A DNA stretch of 40,709 nucleotides, from assembly GCA_947383685.1 (NCBI GenBank), contig CANDEE010000006.1, positions 1 through 40,709 on the forward strand, in the 5' to 3' direction. Below, piece after piece: positions 1 through 8,640 of this stretch. The DNA comes from an uncultured Pseudoflavonifractor sp. (lineage in GTDB: Bacteria; Bacillota; Clostridia; Oscillospirales; Oscillospiraceae). The first letter of the stretch is position 1. The number at the start of each line of letters is the position of its first letter. The notes beneath the pieces are model-generated. The model saw only the letters and a program-made list of their open reading frames with translations, did no database searches and was not told the DNA's origin. The translations under genes were made by a program, and so were the position numbers.

Positions 1-2251
1 CCACGTAACCGGTCACGATGCCGTACAGGGTCTCGGCGGTGCTGCTGCCGGGCTTAGCCTTCAGCATGGTGTAAGCGGCCTTCACCAGACCGTCGCTGTT
101 GATAACAGCAACAACCTCATTGTGAGACATGGTCGCCTTGGCAATGCTGCCCAGGCCGCGGAGGTTGTAAGCCTTGAAGTCATCGGCCTTGTTGTCGTTG
201 ACAGTGGTATTGCCAATGGTCTGAGAATCCACGCCCACGAAGAGCACGGCGTCAGCGGCGGCCACGTAGGTCTTGTTGCCGAAGGTCAGGGCCTGAGAAT
301 CCTTGTCCCACAGCTTATCCGCAGTAATGGACAGGGTGTTGGCGTTGAAGACGTTCTTAATGCGGATGGAGCCGTTGGAGATGGAGGTGTACTCGATCAG
401 CACAGCGTTCTTGTTGGTCGTGTTGGCCTGAGCGAACAGACCCTGCTGAGCGGAGACGGTGGTGTAGGTATCCGTGATCTTGGTCTCCCCATCGTAGGTG
501 GACTCCTTGTTGATGGTCACAGTGGCCTCGGTGCCGTCAGCCAGCAGAACGGTAACCTGCAGGGGGTTGATGTTGCTGCCGATGCCGTTGGTGCCAGCCT
601 GCTCGGAGACCTCGGTGACAACGGCGTAGTTGCCGCCGGTCTTGTCGATGGTCTGAGCAGCGGCCACAAAGCCGTCGACCAGGTACAGCCGCACGGTGCT
701 GCCGATGTCGCTCTCCTCAGGAACCAGGATGGCGTCGTCGGAGAGGTCCTTCAGCTGCTTGTCGTTGATCTTGTAGGTCTTGCCATCCACAACCAGGTTG
801 TCGAAGCTGGTGCTGTTGTTGCCAACAGTATCGGTGGTCTTCTTGTAACCGGTGAGCTCGCCCTCGACGGTCTCAGCCTTGGTCACGGTGAAGTAGGCCT
901 CGTCCTTGTCGGCCTTATAGAACTTGGTGTAAACCACCACGTCGTCCTTGGCAATGCCGTCATAGACGTCATTGTCAGCGATGTCGATGGAGCCTACGCC
1001 GGAGATGGTCACCTTGCTGGAGCCGACGCTGGCAACCTTGCCGGCCTCGACGTTGGTGATATAGGCCTTCTCGATCTTGCCCTTGCCGTCGCAGACGAAC
1101 TTGATCTGGTCGCGGGACTGCACCTTGAGAGTGTTGGAGAAGTCAGAGACATCCATGTCGCTGCCGGTGCCAATGTAGTCGGTGACTACGGTGATCTCGG
1201 TATCAACAGCATCATACTTGGTGTCGCCAAACTTGATCTTCTTGGTGTCCTTGGAATCCTGGAGCTGAGACTTGGTCACGTTGTAGACCTTGGTCTTGCC
1301 GGTGTTGAACACGCCGTAGATGGTGTCCTTGCCATCGGGCTCATCGGCATTGCCGCCCTTGCCGTCCTTAAAGACGACCTTGATCTCCTCACCGATGTTC
1401 TCAATGCCCAGGGTGGAGGGGAAGGTGGCGGTGGAGGTCCGGCTGGCCTCAGCGGCCTTCTCAGGGCCGGCGTTGTCGATCTGGATGGAGCCCTCGTCCA
1501 GGCCGTCAATGCTCTTGTCGTTGCCCTCATAGGTGCCCAGCCAGATCTGGCCGTTATAGCGCTCCTCCAGCATGGTCTTGCCGCTGGGGCCATACTGCCA
1601 GGTTACCTCGCCCAGGTTGTTACGATCCTGGTTGGGGGTGGGGCGGACGGTCTCGTTCTGCAGGCCGTTCCAGATGAGCTGGGCGGCGGTGTCGCGGGTG
1701 GCGCTGACGGCCATAGCCACACCAGTCAGATCCTCGTACAGAACGGGGTCGGCCCGGCGGGCCAGCTGGTCGGTGCTGGTGGCCCACTTGGCGCCTTCCA
1801 GCTCGTAGGACTTGGCGTCATAGCCCAGAGCGGTCAGGACCATCTTGGTGGCCTCGTAGCCGGTCACCTTGCCCTCGGGGTCGAAGGTACCGTCGCCACG
1901 GCCGGAGATGATGCCCAGGTCGGCGCAGTACTCAATGTAGCTCTCGGCCCAGTGGCCCTTGATGTCGGTGAAGGTAGCAGTGGCCTTCACGCCGGTGTTG
2001 GCGTCGGAGCCGCCGTTCATAGCAACGGCGATCATCTTGGCCATCTGGGCGCGGGTCACGTCGCCCTCGGGATTGAAGCTCCCGTCGTCCTGGCCATTGA
2101 TGATGGACAGAGCGACAAGAACATTGACGGCGTCATCGTGCTCGATCTTATCGGCATCGGTGAACTCCGCCGCGCTGGCGCCCATAGCCATCATACCGAC
2201 CAGCATGATGCCAGAGAGAGCCAGGCTCAGAACGCGCTTGAGGTTGTTCAT
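1..2251 (-). CDS. S-layer homology (SLH) domain surface protein, 3' end outside window
   Basis: The frame is open from an ATG at 2251 to the left edge (750 codons seen, no stop), so the C-terminus is missing. The start has a strong AGGAGG about 9 bases upstream. Residues 1-27 form a signal peptide (MNNLKR, hydrophobic core, ASA-AE cleavage). Two SLH modules follow at about residues 28-80 and 85-145, with the typical pattern of FTD, a W/A helix, GIISGRGDGTFDPEG and a conserved R/E-A helix. A third, weaker copy reaches about 200. The remainder is Thr/Asp/Lys/Gly-rich beta-type sequence without a recognised enzyme motif. SLH modules bind secondary cell-wall polymers, so this is an envelope or S-layer protein. 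Abundant expression is inferred from the near-consensus promoter and structured leader. A 745-codon frame on the opposite strand is a compositional shadow. Confidence 0.9.
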   Translation of the reverse strand, partial: MNNLKRVLSLALSGIMLVGMMAMGASAAEFTDADKIEHDDAVNVLVALSIINGQDDGSFNPEGDVTRAQMAKMIAVAMNGGSDANTGVKATATFTDIKGHWAESYIEYCADLGIISGRGDGTFDPEGKVTGYEATKMVLTALGYDAKSYELEGAKWATSTDQLARRADPVLYEDLTGVAMAVSATRDTAAQLIWNGLQNETVRPTPNQDRNNLGEVTWQYGPSGKTMLEERYNGQIWLGTYEGNDKSIDGLDEGSIQIDNAGPEKAAEASRTSTATFPSTLGIENIGEEIKVVFKDGKGGNADEPDGKDTIYGVFNTGKTKVYNVTKSQLQDSKDTKKIKFGDTKYDAVDTEITVVTDYIGTGSDMDVSDFSNTLKVQSRDQIKFVCDGKGKIEKAYITNVEAGKVASVGSSKVTISGVGSIDIADNDVYDGIAKDDVVVYTKFYKADKDEAYFTVTKAETVEGELTGYKKTTDTVGNNSTSFDNLVVDGKTYKINDKQLKDLSDDAILVPEESDIGSTVRLYLVDGFVAAAQTIDKTGGNYAVVTEVSEQAGTNGIGSNINPLQVTVLLADGTEATVTINKESTYDGETKITDTYTTVSAQQGLFAQANTTNKNAVLIEYTSISNGSIRIKNVFNANTLSITADKLWDKDSQALTFGNKTYVAAADAVLFVGVDSQTIGNTTVNDNKADDFKAYNLRGLGSIAKATMSHNEVVAVINSDGLVKAAYTMLKAKPGSSTAETLYGIVTGYV

Positions 2252-2318
2252 GTGCTTGTTTCCTCCTTTTTTATTTTGAGTGTTGGTAGACGTTCTTCTC
2301 TCCTCCAGTTTTTCCCAA

Positions 2319-2379
2319 AACCCGTCAAATCCTTGCAGCTCAACGGGTTCAGGTCCTGAAAGATGGGAGTTCGACTCCC
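2319..2379 (-). promoter_or_regulatory. Structured 5' leader of the SLH mRNA: three inverted repeats
   Basis: Inside the predicted leader lie GGGAG-N5-CTCCC (2365-2379), TTCAGG-N1-CCTGAA (2348-2360) and AACCCGT-N17-ACGGGTT (2319-2349), all perfect. The first contains TTCGA and resembles a tRNA T-arm on the plus strand, but only with a 5-base loop. A stabilising or regulatory leader is an inference. The rest of the gap between the SLH start and 2620 shows nothing gene-like. Confidence 0.5.
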
Positions 2380-2397
2380 CTCACCCTTACGCATGAC

Positions 2398-2426
2398 ATC
2401 ATACCACCCATTTCTCCCCCCGTCAA
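2398..2426 (-). promoter_or_regulatory. Sigma-A type promoter of the SLH protein gene
   Basis: On the minus strand TTGACG (2421-2426) is followed by a 17-base spacer and TATGAT (2398-2403). Transcription would start near 2391 and give a leader of about 140 bases before the ATG at 2251. Confidence 0.65.
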
Positions 2427-2620
2427 TGGACTTTCCCCATTTGTAACATAAGTGTAATTTGCCCGGAAAAGACTGGGGCGTCTGAAATACTCCCGTAATA
2501 TTCCGCCCCCTCCCCCTGTATTATATTATAAGGTAGAGCATTGGGGCCTTATTGCGCAAAAGCCGCAGCCGGTAAACTGTTTTTTCAAAATTTTTTTGTC
2601 AAAGCCTCACAAAACAGGAA

Positions 2621-2653
2621 CAGGCCCGGAGCCGCGATACGGCTCCGGGCCTG
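2621..2653 (-). terminator. Intrinsic terminator after the polysaccharide polymerase/ligase gene
   Basis: A perfect 13-bp stem (2621-2633 with 2641-2653, 7-base loop) sits directly after the stop codon at 2657. On the minus strand it is followed by a broken U-rich run; on the plus strand it is followed by five T, so it may work both ways. Confidence 0.75.
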
Positions 2654-2656
2654 TTT

Positions 2657-5083
2657 TTATCCCCGAATACTGTCCAGGAACTCCTGGTTGAAGGTGCTGA
2701 GGATCACGTCGCCCATGTTCTCCTCGTTCCAGCGTAAAAGCATCTCCTCCAGCTCCAGCGCCGCGGCTCTGCACTGGTCAGGGTATTCCTCATAGCTAAA
2801 TTCCAGAATATCCAGGCTGGTCTGCCACGCGTCGGAGTCGGACGACACGTAGTTCACGTATTTTTTCAGTACGGCAACAGCCTCCTCCGGCTGGTTCGTG
2901 GAGAAGTAATACTCAGCCAGGTAAGGCGGCATGGCATTGGAATCCTCCTGACCCAGCCGCCGGGCAAACTCGTTGGCAGTGGTGTATATCTCCCAGTTAC
3001 TTTCGGGGTTTACGTCCCGCGCCAGCACCACATAGGACAGCTGATAGTCGTTCTTTTCAAAAAAGTCCACCTTTGCCGCCAGAGCCAGAGAGCGGTAGGG
3101 ATCGCCGGTCCAGTTGTTCCGCGCCGTGTTGTACGCCCACATATTCAGCCCCAACAGCACACAGAAGGCGGCAATCAGGATGCACTGGCCCGCCACGATC
3201 CCGTTCCGGATTTCCTCCTTCTCCCGGAAAACAGGAAGCTCCCTGCCGCAGCACAGGCAAATTAAACCCAGTACGCCCAAAGCGACGGGAAGATAATAAG
3301 AAAAAGAAAAGTCGACCTCCACCGCTCCGTGGCCCATCATAAACAGCAGCGCGGCGCCCAGGGCGGGAGAGAGAGGATTGGCCTCCTCCCCCCGGCGGAG
3401 ATTTTTCCAGAGGGCGGCCCCACATAGGCCCAGCATTCCCAAAAACAGGATGAGACCGATCACGCCTGTGGTCAAAAGGGTCTCCACGTAATGATTGTGA
3501 GTGTATTTTGTTCCGTAGGAGAAAGTCTGAACGCCGAGAGCGGCGCTTTCAAAGGCGCCCAGGCCCAAACCGAATACGGGGCTGCGGCGGAACAGCTTCA
3601 TGCCGTCGGCAAAGAACACCACACGCTGAATGGCGTTTTCATTGGCAAAAAGGCCCTGAAGCCGGTTGGCGATAAAGCCGGGCAGCAGCTTATAGTTCAG
3701 CTTGAGGGTGGTGGACGTCCCCTCCCCCGTCAGGACGGCGGATTCCAGAGTAAGAGCTTCCGCCGCGCTGAAATTGAAGTAGGTGACCAGACTGCCCTCG
3801 GGCACGGTGAACGCCGCCCCCTGGGCAGGGCCGGAATACAGTATCGTCCCTGTGTGCATCATGGTTTCCTGCTGGTTCTGGCTCTCGATGGTGACCTGCA
3901 GGTCTCCGGTGGCCTGAATGTTCAGCGTATAAGCGCCCGGATCGGGGTACTCCGCCCGGCGCAGCCCCTCTCCGGCGGCTAGATTGGCAGGGCCGGTCAG
4001 GCTCACGGCCAAGCCTGCGAAAAGGGCTACCAAAAGCAGGACAAGGCCCACCAAAAGGGTCAGGAATTTTCCGCTGACCTGGGCCAGCCTTCCGGCGATC
4101 CGCTGCCCCAGAAACCGGTCCAGCAGGCACAACGCCGCGGCGCCGCCCACGGCGCAGAGCAGCGGCACGGGCTGGAACCCGTCCCAAATATCAAAGGCGG
4201 TGAGGAAGATGGGAAAGGCTCCGGCCAGGGCCAGCACCAGGGTCTCAACCATCAGGAGCAATAGGGAGGCTTTCCGTCCCCTGCGCTCCAGAAGGAGGAT
4301 CGCCAGGAACGCGAAAACGATGATACCGCTGGCGCCCATACTAAATACCAGCAGGAAGGCCAACGCGTTGAGATACAGGCAAGAGAGGTGGAAAAACCGC
4401 TCTTTCTTCTCCTCCGCAGTAACCACCAGCTCCAAACACAGCAAAACGCCAAGACCGGCAATGCCGGCAAAGACATTGGGATTTTCATAAAGGGAGTTCA
4501 TCCGTACCCCGGCCTCCACCGCGTGGTTGCTGACATAGAGGTAATCGTAGGAAAACGTCCCCAGGAAGCTGAGCAGGGACCCGCTGAGCCAGTGGGTGGA
4601 CAACATATCAATACTGAACAGGCTGGCCAGGGTAATGCTCCCGGTCAGGATAGAGGCGGCAGTGCGTCCGTTCTTCCTTCCCTCTCGGGACCAGGCCAAA
4701 ATAAGCAGGAAACAGCAAAAGCCCACCAGAATCTTCAGGAATTCCGACAGGGCAAATTTGCCGGAAATGGCGTAAAGGGTGGAAATGCCGTTCATCAGCA
4801 CCCATGCCGCCACTCCGAGCACCGGCAGAGAGAGCCGGTCCCGCACACAGGAAAACCGAAACACGCAGGACAGTATCGCAAGGACCGCCAACGTCATACA
4901 TAAGGGCTTTAAGGTCGTAGGCGTGGTAAAGCAGCTCACCAAAAACGCCGCCACCATCAGGACGGGTGGAACCCACAGCCACTTGCTGGGAAAGGCGTCG
5001 CCGGGAACCGGCTTGGCTCCACCCCCGGCAAGGGCCGGAGCCGGAGCTGTATTCTGTATTTGAGCTTTTTTCTTAAAAGACAT
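2657..5083 (-). CDS. O-antigen ligase/polymerase family membrane protein with C-terminal TPR-like region
   Basis: This 808-residue multi-pass protein fits the Wzy/WaaL O-antigen ligase family, which joins or polymerises lipid-linked glycans outside the membrane. About ten hydrophobic segments are visible. The family core lies near residues 520-600: FGLGLGAFES, then YTHNHYVETLLTTGVIGL with the characteristic H-N-H. Between membrane segments, about residues 375-500, is a beta-rich extracytoplasmic insertion. After the last membrane segment the C-terminal 140 residues are helical, with paired aromatic and Ala positions as in TPR repeats. The start at 5083 is preferred because GGAGG lies 7 bases upstream; an ATG at 5101, overlapping the previous stop as ATGA, is the alternative. 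It is co-transcribed with the priming sugar transferase, so a role in capsule or exopolysaccharide assembly is likely. Ligase and polymerase cannot be separated by sequence alone. Confidence 0.85.
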   Translation of the reverse strand: MSFKKKAQIQNTAPAPALAGGGAKPVPGDAFPSKWLWVPPVLMVAAFLVSCFTTPTTLKPLCMTLAVLAILSCVFRFSCVRDRLSLPVLGVAAWVLMNGISTLYAISGKFALSEFLKILVGFCCFLLILAWSREGRKNGRTAASILTGSITLASLFSIDMLSTHWLSGSLLSFLGTFSYDYLYVSNHAVEAGVRMNSLYENPNVFAGIAGLGVLLCLELVVTAEEKKERFFHLSCLYLNALAFLLVFSMGASGIIVFAFLAILLLERRGRKASLLLLMVETLVLALAGAFPIFLTAFDIWDGFQPVPLLCAVGGAAALCLLDRFLGQRIAGRLAQVSGKFLTLLVGLVLLLVALFAGLAVSLTGPANLAAGEGLRRAEYPDPGAYTLNIQATGDLQVTIESQNQQETMMHTGTILYSGPAQGAAFTVPEGSLVTYFNFSAAEALTLESAVLTGEGTSTTLKLNYKLLPGFIANRLQGLFANENAIQRVVFFADGMKLFRRSPVFGLGLGAFESAALGVQTFSYGTKYTHNHYVETLLTTGVIGLILFLGMLGLCGAALWKNLRRGEEANPLSPALGAALLFMMGHGAVEVDFSFSYYLPVALGVLGLICLCCGRELPVFREKEEIRNGIVAGQCILIAAFCVLLGLNMWAYNTARNNWTGDPYRSLALAAKVDFFEKNDYQLSYVVLARDVNPESNWEIYTTANEFARRLGQEDSNAMPPYLAEYYFSTNQPEEAVAVLKKYVNYVSSDSDAWQTSLDILEFSYEEYPDQCRAAALELEEMLLRWNEENMGDVILSTFNQEFLDSIRG

Positions 5084-5097
5084 TGGAAGGCCTCCAG

Positions 5098-6477
5098 TCA
5101 TTGCAGTTTTTCCTGGTTTTTCACGCCCTTAAACAGGGTCATAAACAGGATTTTTACATCGAACAGCAGGGTCCAGTTTTCAATATAGTAGATGTCGTGA
5201 CGGATTCGCCCCTCAATGGAAGTGTCCCCCCGGTAGCCGTTGACCTGCGCCCAGCCCGTGATGCCGGGACGAACCTGGTGCTTGACCATGTATAGGGGGA
5301 TCTCCTCCTTAAATTGCTCTACATAGAAGGGCAGCTCCGGCCGGGGGCCTACCAAACTCATGTCCCCCTTGAGCACGTTGAAAAATTGGGGCAGCTCGTC
5401 GATGGAATACTTTCGAATAAAAGCCCCAAACCGGGTCTTTCTGTCGTCGCTGTTGGTGCTCCAGGCCACGTCTGAGCTGTCGTTGAGGCGCATGGAGCGG
5501 AATTTATACATATAAAAATTCCGCTTGTTCAGTCCCACCCGTTTTTGCTTAAAAATCACCGGGCCGGGGGAGCTGAGCCGAACCCCCACCGCCGCCGCCA
5601 GCATGAGGGGCGAGGTGAGCACGATCAAGACCAGGGAGCCTATCACATCCATGGATCGCTTCAAAAACGCGTTACCCAGATTGTCCAGGGGAATCCGCCG
5701 CAGATTGATTAAGGGCAGGCCGTTCAGGGAGTCGATCTGGGGCCGGGAGGGCATATAATCGGCATAGAACGGAAGAAGGGACAGCCGCACGCCGCTTTTC
5801 TCACAGGCCTGGATGATCGCGGGCATCCGCTCAAAATCCGCCATCTCCAGGGCGGCAACCACCTCGTCCGGCTTCTTTTTGTCCAGAATCTGCTCCATTT
5901 GCTCAAACGTGCCCAGATACCGGAGCGAGACGTCGCCTTCTCCGTCGGCAATATAGCCCGAAATCGTCAGTCCCAGTTCCGGAGTCCGCTTTAGCTCCTT
6001 TATATACCGGCGGGCCAGGAGGCCGGACCCCACAAGTACCACGTGCTTTTGGTTATAGCCCAGACGGCGGAAGTGGTGGAGCCGCTTCCGGACAAAGACG
6101 CGCTTACCGCCGGTCAGAATGTTTACCAGCAGGAAATAAATCAGCAGGGCGCCCCGGGCAAAGTGGACTCCCCGCAGCAGAAACAGGACCATCTGGAACA
6201 AAACGAAGCCCAGGGTGTTGGCCCAGAATATCCGCCCCAGGTCCTGATAGAGCCGCTTTTTCCGCACCGACTCGTATATCCCGAAAAAAGCGTAGATCAG
6301 CACATGGGCAGGGGCCAGAAAGACCGCGGCCAGCACGTAGTGCTCCAGGGGAACCGAGGGTATCCCCGGGAATACGTTGAACCGCAGCCAGAAAGCCGCC
6401 GGGAGGGAAAAAAAGACCAGCAGAGCGTCTAAACCCATATTCAGATGATTCAGAAAGCGCTGATTCTCCCGAATCAT
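5098..6477 (-). CDS. Undecaprenyl-phosphate sugar phosphotransferase (polyprenyl glycosylphosphotransferase)
   Basis: The 459-residue protein has the layout of WbaP/EpsL-type enzymes, which transfer a sugar-1-phosphate to undecaprenyl phosphate and start repeat-unit synthesis. The N-terminal third has four to five membrane helices. Residues about 140-245 form a Rossmann-like CoA-binding type domain (VVLVGSGLLARRYIKEL). The catalytic bacterial sugar transferase domain fills the C-terminus: KRSMDVIGSL helix, GPVIFKQKRVGLN, YKFRSM, DELPQFFNVLKGDMSLVGPRPE and RPGITGWAQVNGYRG. All the usual signature stretches are present, so it should be active. The ATG at 6477 follows GAGGGTGAG. Its stop overlaps an upstream ATG of the next gene, indicating a two-gene operon ending at the hairpin at 2621-2653. 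The sugar transferred cannot be told from sequence. Confidence 0.92.
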   Translation of the reverse strand: MIRENQRFLNHLNMGLDALLVFFSLPAAFWLRFNVFPGIPSVPLEHYVLAAVFLAPAHVLIYAFFGIYESVRKKRLYQDLGRIFWANTLGFVLFQMVLFLLRGVHFARGALLIYFLLVNILTGGKRVFVRKRLHHFRRLGYNQKHVVLVGSGLLARRYIKELKRTPELGLTISGYIADGEGDVSLRYLGTFEQMEQILDKKKPDEVVAALEMADFERMPAIIQACEKSGVRLSLLPFYADYMPSRPQIDSLNGLPLINLRRIPLDNLGNAFLKRSMDVIGSLVLIVLTSPLMLAAAVGVRLSSPGPVIFKQKRVGLNKRNFYMYKFRSMRLNDSSDVAWSTNSDDRKTRFGAFIRKYSIDELPQFFNVLKGDMSLVGPRPELPFYVEQFKEEIPLYMVKHQVRPGITGWAQVNGYRGDTSIEGRIRHDIYYIENWTLLFDVKILFMTLFKGVKNQEKLQ

Positions 6478-6507
6478 AGGCTCACCCTCTCTTTTTCTTG
6501 AAGTTTA

Positions 6508-6536
6508 ATTATACCAACATAAAAAATGCTTGTCAA
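6508..6536 (-). promoter_or_regulatory. Perfect-consensus promoter of the polysaccharide operon
   Basis: Minus strand TTGACA (6531-6536), exactly 17 bases, then TATAAT (6508-6513), followed by a leader of about 25 bases. No match to the sigma-A consensus is lost, which suggests strong constitutive expression. Confidence 0.85.
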
Positions 6537-6595
6537 TTTTTGGAGAGAAGTTTCCCGCCTCCTTGGCGGAAATAAAGCTTTCCAGCAGACCCCTC

Positions 6596-6625
6596 TTGCT
6601 TTTCCGGGCCGTCCCGGCGTATAAT
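6596..6625 (+). promoter_or_regulatory. Promoter of the glycosyltransferase gene
   Basis: TTGCTT (6596-6601), an 18-base spacer and TATAAT (6620-6625) precede the ATG at 6655. Confidence 0.65.
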
Positions 6626-6654
6626 CAAGGAAAATCATCCGCCGGGAGGTGCCT

Positions 6655-7794
6655 ATGGAACGGAAGGTCCTGTTCACCGCTTCTACATATTCCCATATTG
6701 CCCATTTTCACCGTCCTTATCTGCGGGCCTTTTCCCAACTGGGATGGACCGTAGACGTAGCCTGCGGCGGAGAGCCCCTGGATCTTCCGGAGGCCCGCCG
6801 GGTCATTTCCCTGCCCTTTGAAAAGTCCATCTCCGCCCCCGCCAACTTCCGGGCCGCCCGGCTGCTGCGCCGGGAGCTGAAGGCGGAGGGCTACGGCCTT
6901 ATCAGCGCCCACACCGCCCTGGCCGCCTTTTTCACCCGGCTGGCGGCGGAGGGGCTGGAGACAAAGGTCATAAACACCTGCCACGGCTACCTTTTTGACG
7001 GGGATACCCCCGCCGCGAAAAAAGCCCTTTTGCTGGGGGCGGAGAAGCTCACTGCCGGACGGACGGACCTGCTGCTCACCATGAACCAGTGCGACTATGG
7101 CATCGCCCAGCATCACCGCCTGGCCCGCCAAATCCTGTCCATCCCCGGTGTAGGCGTGAATTTTTCCCGGCTGAACGCCTCCTCTCCCGCCGCCGGAGCC
7201 GCCCTGCGCAGCGAGTGGGCTATTCCGGAAAACGCTTTTGTCTTGGTCTACCCCGCCGAATTCTCCCGGCGGAAAAACCAGGCCATGCTGCTGCGGGCCA
7301 TGACCCGTCTCCCCGAAAATATTTATCTTCTTCTCCCCGGCGGCGGTGGACTGCTGGAGGAGTGCAAGGCTCTGGCAGAGGAGCTGGGCGTCCAGAAGCG
7401 GACCCGCTTCCCCGGCTATGTCTCTGATATGGGACCCTGGTACCGGGCCGCCGACTGCGCCGTATCCGCCAGCCGCAGCGAGGGTCTTCCTTTTAATATT
7501 ATGGAGGCCATGTACTGCGGCCTTCCCGTGGTAGCCTCCTCCGTCAAGGGCCACCAGGACCTGGTCCGGGAGGGCGGGACCGGCCTTTTGTTCCCCTGGG
7601 ACGACGGGGAGGCCTTTGCCCGGCACATCCTGCGTCTCAGCGGCGACCCGGCCCTGGCCTCCCGCATGGGAAAAGAGGGGGCGGAGACGGCGGAACAGTA
7701 CCGGCTCAGCCGGGTCCTGCCCCAAGTGTTGGAAGCCTACCGCACGGTGGTCCCGGAGCTGGACCTGTCCCTGGTGGCAGCCACCCATCTGTAA
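6655..7794 (+). CDS. Family 4 (GT4) glycosyltransferase
   Basis: The 379-residue protein has a GT-B fold. The N-terminal acceptor domain begins ERKVLFTASTYSHIAHFHRPYL. The C-terminal domain has FSRRKNQAMLLRAM, a Gly-rich LLPGGG turn, and the retaining-enzyme E-x7-E motif in SRSEGLPFNIMEAMYCGLPVV (Glu of SEG and of MEA), which binds the nucleotide sugar. Such enzymes act on the inner membrane face, adding sugars to lipid-linked glycan or secreted polymer. GGGAGG ends 5 bases before the ATG at 6655 and overlaps an in-frame GTG at 6649, so the ATG is chosen. It is divergent from the priming transferase operon and shares its likely pathway. Donor and acceptor are not predictable here. Confidence 0.88.
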   Translation: MERKVLFTASTYSHIAHFHRPYLRAFSQLGWTVDVACGGEPLDLPEARRVISLPFEKSISAPANFRAARLLRRELKAEGYGLISAHTALAAFFTRLAAEGLETKVINTCHGYLFDGDTPAAKKALLLGAEKLTAGRTDLLLTMNQCDYGIAQHHRLARQILSIPGVGVNFSRLNASSPAAGAALRSEWAIPENAFVLVYPAEFSRRKNQAMLLRAMTRLPENIYLLLPGGGGLLEECKALAEELGVQKRTRFPGYVSDMGPWYRAADCAVSASRSEGLPFNIMEAMYCGLPVVASSVKGHQDLVREGGTGLLFPWDDGEAFARHILRLSGDPALASRMGKEGAETAEQYRLSRVLPQVLEAYRTVVPELDLSLVAATHL

Positions 7795-7798
7795 AAGC

Positions 7799-7838
7799 AA
7801 AAGAGACAGGACCTTTTCAGGTCCTGTCTCTTTCTTTA
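7799..7838. terminator. Bidirectional terminator between convergent genes
   Basis: A perfect 14-bp stem (7800-7813 with 7820-7833) with loop TTTTCA has T-rich flanks on both strands. It serves the glycosyltransferase (+) and the DUF554 gene (-). Confidence 0.85.
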
Positions 7839-8546
7839 TCTCCAAAGCCCGGACAGCGCGTTTGCCAGAGGAACATAGGCAATGGGAAAGAAAATGGCGG
7901 GGAGCATATTGCCCACCCGGAGCTTTTCCCTGGGAAGGTCCAGCAGGTTCAGCCCAATGCCCACAATGATGGCCCCGCCCACTGCGCTCATTTCCGTGAT
8001 GACCGGACTGGGGAGGTACGGCCCCACCACCCCCGCCAGCAGGGTGATCCCCCCCTGATAGAGAAGAATGGGCACAATGGAAAAGGCAACACCGACACCC
8101 ATGGCGGCGGCAAAGGTGATCGCCCCCACCCCATCCAGGACGCTTTTGGAAATAATGATGCTGTAATCGTGATTCAGCCCCGCGGCGATGGAGCCGTTAA
8201 TGGACATAGCCCCCACGCAGTAGATGATGGTGGCGGTGACAAACCCCTCCACAAAACGGTTTTCCCCGTCCTCCCTGACCAGCTTCCGTCTGAGCGCATC
8301 CCCCAGGCCCTCCATCCGTTTTTCGATGTCCACCCACTCCCCCAAGAGCGTGCCCAACACCATACAGACGATCACGCAGAGGGTATCCGCCGTCCCCAGC
8401 AGAGAGGAAAATCCGATGCCCAGCGTACATAGTCCCAGGCACTTCATTAACGCCGCGCCTATCCGGGGCGAAAACCGGCCCTTCAGCGCAAGGCCCAAAG
8501 CGCTTCCCAGCAGTACGGCAGCCATATTAAAAAACACGGCGAACAT
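7836..8546 (-). CDS. DUF554 family integral membrane protein (YqgA/YdfK-like)
   Basis: The 236-residue, Gly/Ala-rich, strongly hydrophobic protein has about seven membrane segments. Its family hallmarks are the start MFAVFFNMAAVLLGSALG, the loop KGRFSPRIGAALMKCLGLCTLGIG, GTLLGEWVDIEKRMEGLGD and GAMSINGSIAAGLNHDYSIIISKSVLDGVGAITFAAAMGVGVAFS. Function is unknown in the family; a small-solute transporter is often guessed. The ATG at 8546 has AAGGAG 8 bases before it; the open frame extends further upstream but lacks support there. The promoter carries a near-perfect operator (8561-8590), so expression is probably controlled by a repressor not encoded next door. Confidence 0.85.
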   Translation of the reverse strand: MFAVFFNMAAVLLGSALGLALKGRFSPRIGAALMKCLGLCTLGIGFSSLLGTADTLCVIVCMVLGTLLGEWVDIEKRMEGLGDALRRKLVREDGENRFVEGFVTATIIYCVGAMSINGSIAAGLNHDYSIIISKSVLDGVGAITFAAAMGVGVAFSIVPILLYQGGITLLAGVVGPYLPSPVITEMSAVGGAIIVGIGLNLLDLPREKLRVGNMLPAIFFPIAYVPLANALSGLWR

Positions 8547-8560
8547 GGAGGTCACTCCTT

Positions 8561-8590
8561 CTAAAATGGGAACAGTTTGTCCCATTTTAG
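8561..8590. promoter_or_regulatory. Palindromic operator overlapping the DUF554 promoter
   Basis: CTAAAATGGGA (8561-8571), 8 bases, then TCCCATTTTAG (8580-8590) form a perfect 11-bp inverted repeat. The right arm contains the -10 box of the minus-strand promoter, so a bound protein would block RNA polymerase. As RNA it could also form a 5' hairpin. Confidence 0.7.
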
Positions 8591-8612
8591 TCAGTTTTTG
8601 AAAAATTGTCAA
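8584..8612 (-). promoter_or_regulatory. Promoter of the DUF554 gene
   Basis: Minus strand TTGACA (8607-8612), 17 bases, TAAAAT (8584-8589). Confidence 0.75.
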
Positions 8613-8640
8613 TGGCGGCCTTTTCCACATAAAGGACTTG

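Noticed and set aside
122..2359. 745-codon open frame on the plus strand
   Set aside because: It is the complement of the SLH gene; the Val/Leu/Gly/Asp-only composition is typical of a shadow of GC-rich codons, and it has no ribosome site.
2319..2395. A tRNA gene near the T-arm-like sequence
   Set aside because: With a normal 7-base loop the stem has a mismatch, and no matching 5' acceptor strand, D-arm or anticodon arm was found.
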